From contig JAHJOG010000263.1 of assembly GCA_018820395.1 (NCBI GenBank), forward strand, positions 1-64,000: DNA of 64,000 nucleotides, written 5' to 3'. Of this stretch, positions 61,835-64,000 are shown one piece after another. The notes under the pieces were generated by a model, which saw nothing but the letters and a program-made list of their open reading frames with translations, was not told the origin of the DNA and did no database searches. Within the stretch, counting starts at the first letter, position 1, and each line of letters starts with the position of its first letter. The position numbers were made by a program, and so were the translations under genes. Source of the DNA: Gammaproteobacteria bacterium (GTDB lineage: Bacteria > Pseudomonadota > Gammaproteobacteria > Burkholderiales > Burkholderiaceae_C).

Positions 61835-62676
61835 GCGACGGCGAATCGATCGACCCCATCCAACCCGCCGAGCCGACAGACGTGGTCCGGATCCAGAAGC
61901 TCTGGACCGTGTTCGAAACGCCGGAGGGCGATCAGGTGGTGCACCGCGATCTCGACCTGACGATTCGCCAAGGCGAGCTGTTGTCGCTGGTGGGCGGATC
62001 GGGCACCGGCAAGACGGTGCTGCTGCGCCAGATCCTCGGGCTCGAGCATCCGGCCAAGGGCGAGATCAGCGTGCTTGGGCGGCCGCCGGGCCAACTGGGC
62101 GCGATGGGCGCGGCGAACGTGGGCATGCTGTTCCAGCACGGCGCGCTCTTCTCCGCGTTCAGCGTGCTGGAGAACATCGCCTTTCCGCTGCGCGAACTCA
62201 AGCTGATGCCCGATGACCTGATTCGCGATGCCGCGCTGGTCAAGCTGCAGATGGTGGGCCTCGAAGCGCACCATGCCACGCGGCGGCCGGCCGACTTGTC
62301 GGGCGGGATGATCAAGCGCGTGGCGCTCGCCAGGGCGCTGATCATGGACCCTCCGCTGCTGCTGCTGGACGAGCCCACCGCAGGGCTCGACCCAGAGGGC
62401 GCCGACGAATTCTGCGACCTGCTCGGGGGGCTGCATCGCGAGCTCGGGCTCACGGTCGTCATGGTCACGCACGACCTCGACACGTTGTTCGATCTGAGCA
62501 CGCGCATCGCCGTGCTGGCCGATCAGCGCGTGATCGTCGCCGGGACGGCGCGCGAGGTGATCGCCTACCCGCACCCCTTCATTCAAAACTACTTTCTCGG
62601 CGGACGCGGCCAGCGTGCCATGGAAGCGCTGCACGTTCCTCGCGCGCGCGACACCGCCTCATCGAAACAAGGGTAA
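61831..62676 (+). CDS. mlaF: MlaF-type ABC ATPase
   Basis: 281 residues: Walker A GGSGTGKTVLL, signature LSGGMIKR (the MlaF-type variant), Walker B LLLLDEPTAGLDP and H-loop VTHD. It energises the MlaE permease. The track start at 61636 is shadow; ATG 61831 overlaps the mlaE stop. Confidence 0.94.
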   Translation: MSDGESIDPIQPAEPTDVVRIQKLWTVFETPEGDQVVHRDLDLTIRQGELLSLVGGSGTGKTVLLRQILGLEHPAKGEISVLGRPPGQLGAMGAANVGMLFQHGALFSAFSVLENIAFPLRELKLMPDDLIRDAALVKLQMVGLEAHHATRRPADLSGGMIKRVALARALIMDPPLLLLDEPTAGLDPEGADEFCDLLGGLHRELGLTVVMVTHDLDTLFDLSTRIAVLADQRVIVAGTAREVIAYPHPFIQNYFLGGRGQRAMEALHVPRARDTASSKQG

Positions 62677-62680
62677 CGCC

Positions 62681-63667
62681 ATGGAAAACAAAGCACATGC
62701 CATTGCCGCCGGCGCCTTCGTGCTCGGACTGATCGGCTTGCTGGTCGCGCTGGTGGTCTGGCTCACGCACGACAACACCGTCCGCAACACGTACGAGCTT
62801 TCAACCCGCGACGCGGTGAGCGGGCTGCAGCCGCAGGCGACGGTGCGCTACCGAGGCATCTCGGTCGGCCGCGTCACGTCGATCGACTTCGACCCAAAAG
62901 TCAAGGGCAACGTGCGGGTGCGCATTTCGGTCGACGAGCGGGTCCCGCTCACCACCTCGACCTTCGCCACGCTGAGCTACCAGGGCGTGACCGGGCTGGC
63001 CTTCATCGCGCTGGACGACAAGGGCGAATCGCAGGTGTCGCTCAAACCCGATGAAAACAACCCACCGCGCATTCCGCTGCGGCCGTCGCTCCTGGCGCAA
63101 CTGCAGGATCGGGGCGAGGTCATCATCGACCGCGTGGACGACGTGACGCGCCGCGCCAGCGTGCTGCTGGGGGACGACAACCAGAAGCGCATCGCCGACG
63201 CGCTGGAGAACATCGCGCAGGCGGCGGCCAGTGCCAATCACCTCACGAAGTCGCTCGAAGCCACGGTCAACACGGGGCTCAACCCGACGCTTGCCGCCCT
63301 GCCTCCGCTGGTGGACCGCACCAAGGACACCATGGCCTCGCTCAAGAAGGCCGCAAGCGATGTCTCGCGCGCAGCGAGCAACTTCAACACCACCGTCGCG
63401 AAACTCAATGCCAAGGACGGCGCGATCGATCGCCTGGGCGACGGCACCAAGGCGCTGTCGCAGGCGGTCGAGACCTTCAGCACGGCCACACTGCCGCGCG
63501 TGAATCAGGTCGCCGACGACACGTCGCGCGCGCTGCGCCGCGTGGGCCGCGCGGCCGACGGTTTGACCGATAACCCTCAGTCGTTGCTGTTCGGCTCCGG
63601 CGGCGTCAACGCAGGTCCGGGCGAGCCCGGCTTTTCGCCGCCCGCGGCGGCAGCGGCCCGTCCCTGA
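62681..63667 (+). CDS. mlaD: MlaD-type MCE-domain protein
   Basis: 328 residues: one N-terminal helix (~7-27), an MCE domain (~35-120, VSGLQPQATVRYRGISVGRV ... GVTGLAFIALDD), then a long helical region (~150-300) that probably forms a tunnel or needle, longer than E. coli MlaD and closer to PqiB/YebT-like organisation. It is anchored in the inner membrane and contacts the periplasmic lipid path. RBS AAGGGT upstream. Confidence 0.93.
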   Translation: MENKAHAIAAGAFVLGLIGLLVALVVWLTHDNTVRNTYELSTRDAVSGLQPQATVRYRGISVGRVTSIDFDPKVKGNVRVRISVDERVPLTTSTFATLSYQGVTGLAFIALDDKGESQVSLKPDENNPPRIPLRPSLLAQLQDRGEVIIDRVDDVTRRASVLLGDDNQKRIADALENIAQAAASANHLTKSLEATVNTGLNPTLAALPPLVDRTKDTMASLKKAASDVSRAASNFNTTVAKLNAKDGAIDRLGDGTKALSQAVETFSTATLPRVNQVADDTSRALRRVGRAADGLTDNPQSLLFGSGGVNAGPGEPGFSPPAAAAARP

Positions 63668-63694
63668 ACTCCCTCGAAACCCCTGAAAGCACGC

Positions 63695-64000
63695 ATGAAC
63701 TCCCCACGCAAAGCCGCACTGGCTCGTGCAGCCATGCTGGCCGTGGCGCTGGTCGCCGGCTGCGGCGCGCTGCCGGACAAGCCGACCCGCGCCACGCTGT
63801 ACGACTTCGGGCCGGGTCCCAAGATCAGTTCGCCTTCAGCGACGAATGCGTCGCGCCTGCCGCCGATCGCTTTCGCCGAGATCGACGCGAGCCCACGCCT
63901 GGAAGGCACTCAGCTGCTGTATCGGCTCGGCTATGCCAATGCCAACGAACTGCGGCCTTACGGGCAGGCGCGCTGGAGTCTCGCGCCGGCGCAACTGCTG
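63695..64000 (+). CDS. ABC-type transport auxiliary lipoprotein (partial)
   Basis: The first 102 codons are visible and the frame runs off the window. A signal peptide with lipobox VAGC (Cys23) is followed by ATLYDFGPG and AFAEIDASPRLEGTQLLYRLGYAN ... PYGQARWSLAPAQLL, the pattern of the ABC_trans_aux (PqiC-like) family. It would sit at the outer membrane and complete the lipid-transport system. Confidence 0.85.
   Translation, partial: MNSPRKAALARAAMLAVALVAGCGALPDKPTRATLYDFGPGPKISSPSATNASRLPPIAFAEIDASPRLEGTQLLYRLGYANANELRPYGQARWSLAPAQLL

Overview
The window is high-GC DNA (estimated by eye at two-thirds G+C or a little more) with dense, mostly operonic genes. Gene content and order point to a betaproteobacterium of the Burkholderiales, most likely Comamonadaceae and plausibly Variovorax: gatCAB next to mreBCD-mrdA, radA and rdgC near ilvE, a GTP-type PEP carboxykinase, a complete homoprotocatechuate meta-cleavage operon, a tctC/Bug-type binding protein and an AtzE/AtzF-type nitrogen cluster. 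The taxon is inferred from content only. I saw no rRNA, tRNA, CRISPR array, IS element or prophage. No gene-free stretch exceeds 300 bases; the longest are about 58566-58828 and 60455-60667.

Layout. 1-6.2 kb: end of a threonine ammonia-lyase gene, pckG, two small membrane or unknown proteins, a LysR regulator, a metallophosphoesterase and a TetR regulator. 6.3-17.4 kb (minus strand): a 13-gene operon read from hpaR leftwards. It holds hpaR, hpaG1, hpaG2, hpaE, a LigA-like subunit, hpaD, hpaF, hpaH and hpaI, which take homoprotocatechuate to pyruvate and succinic semialdehyde. Four extra genes follow: an IlvD/Edd dehydratase, a Bug binding protein, a class II aldolase and a ketopantoate-reductase-like enzyme. 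17.5-25.2 kb: radA, rdgC, ilvE, a CHCC zinc-finger protein, an O-antigen-ligase-like protein and a two-component system. 25.3-28.9 kb: a three-gene minus operon (ketoacyl synthase, ketoacyl synthase-like partner, flavin halogenase-like protein) resembling a fragment of a halogenated aryl-polyene pathway. 29-31.4 kb: ampG and a putative lipoprotein.

31.5-47.4 kb (plus strand) is the most striking region: a nitrogen-scavenging catabolic locus. Operon 1 is atzF-like, a TauABC-type ABC transporter, atzG and atzE. Operon 2 is a BMP/nucleoside-type ABC transporter, a formamidase, two biuret-hydrolase-like cysteine hydrolases, a GntR/FCD regulator and a TRZ/ATZ-type amidohydrolase. Each operon starts with a sigma-54 (-24/-12) promoter followed, at identical spacing, by the same 14-bp palindrome (TCTTGTAnnCAAGA). 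This suggests joint control by nitrogen status and by a substrate-sensing repressor, probably the encoded GntR protein. The substrate is not known; the enzymes together could strip the nitrogen from a biuret-yielding ring.

47.5-48.0 kb: a brnTA toxin-antitoxin locus whose toxin gene has an in-frame TAA. 48.1-58.6 kb: housekeeping genes (xthA, pyrE, a DUF4124 protein, gatCAB, mreBCD, mrdA). 58.8-60.5 kb: a GMC oxidoreductase. 60.7-64 kb: a lipid-transport (Mla-type) operon with a STAS-MlaE fusion, MlaF, MlaD and the start of an auxiliary lipoprotein.

A recurring feature is a -10-like hexamer only 5-8 bases before the start codon, without a Shine-Dalgarno sequence, at several genes. This suggests frequent leaderless transcripts.
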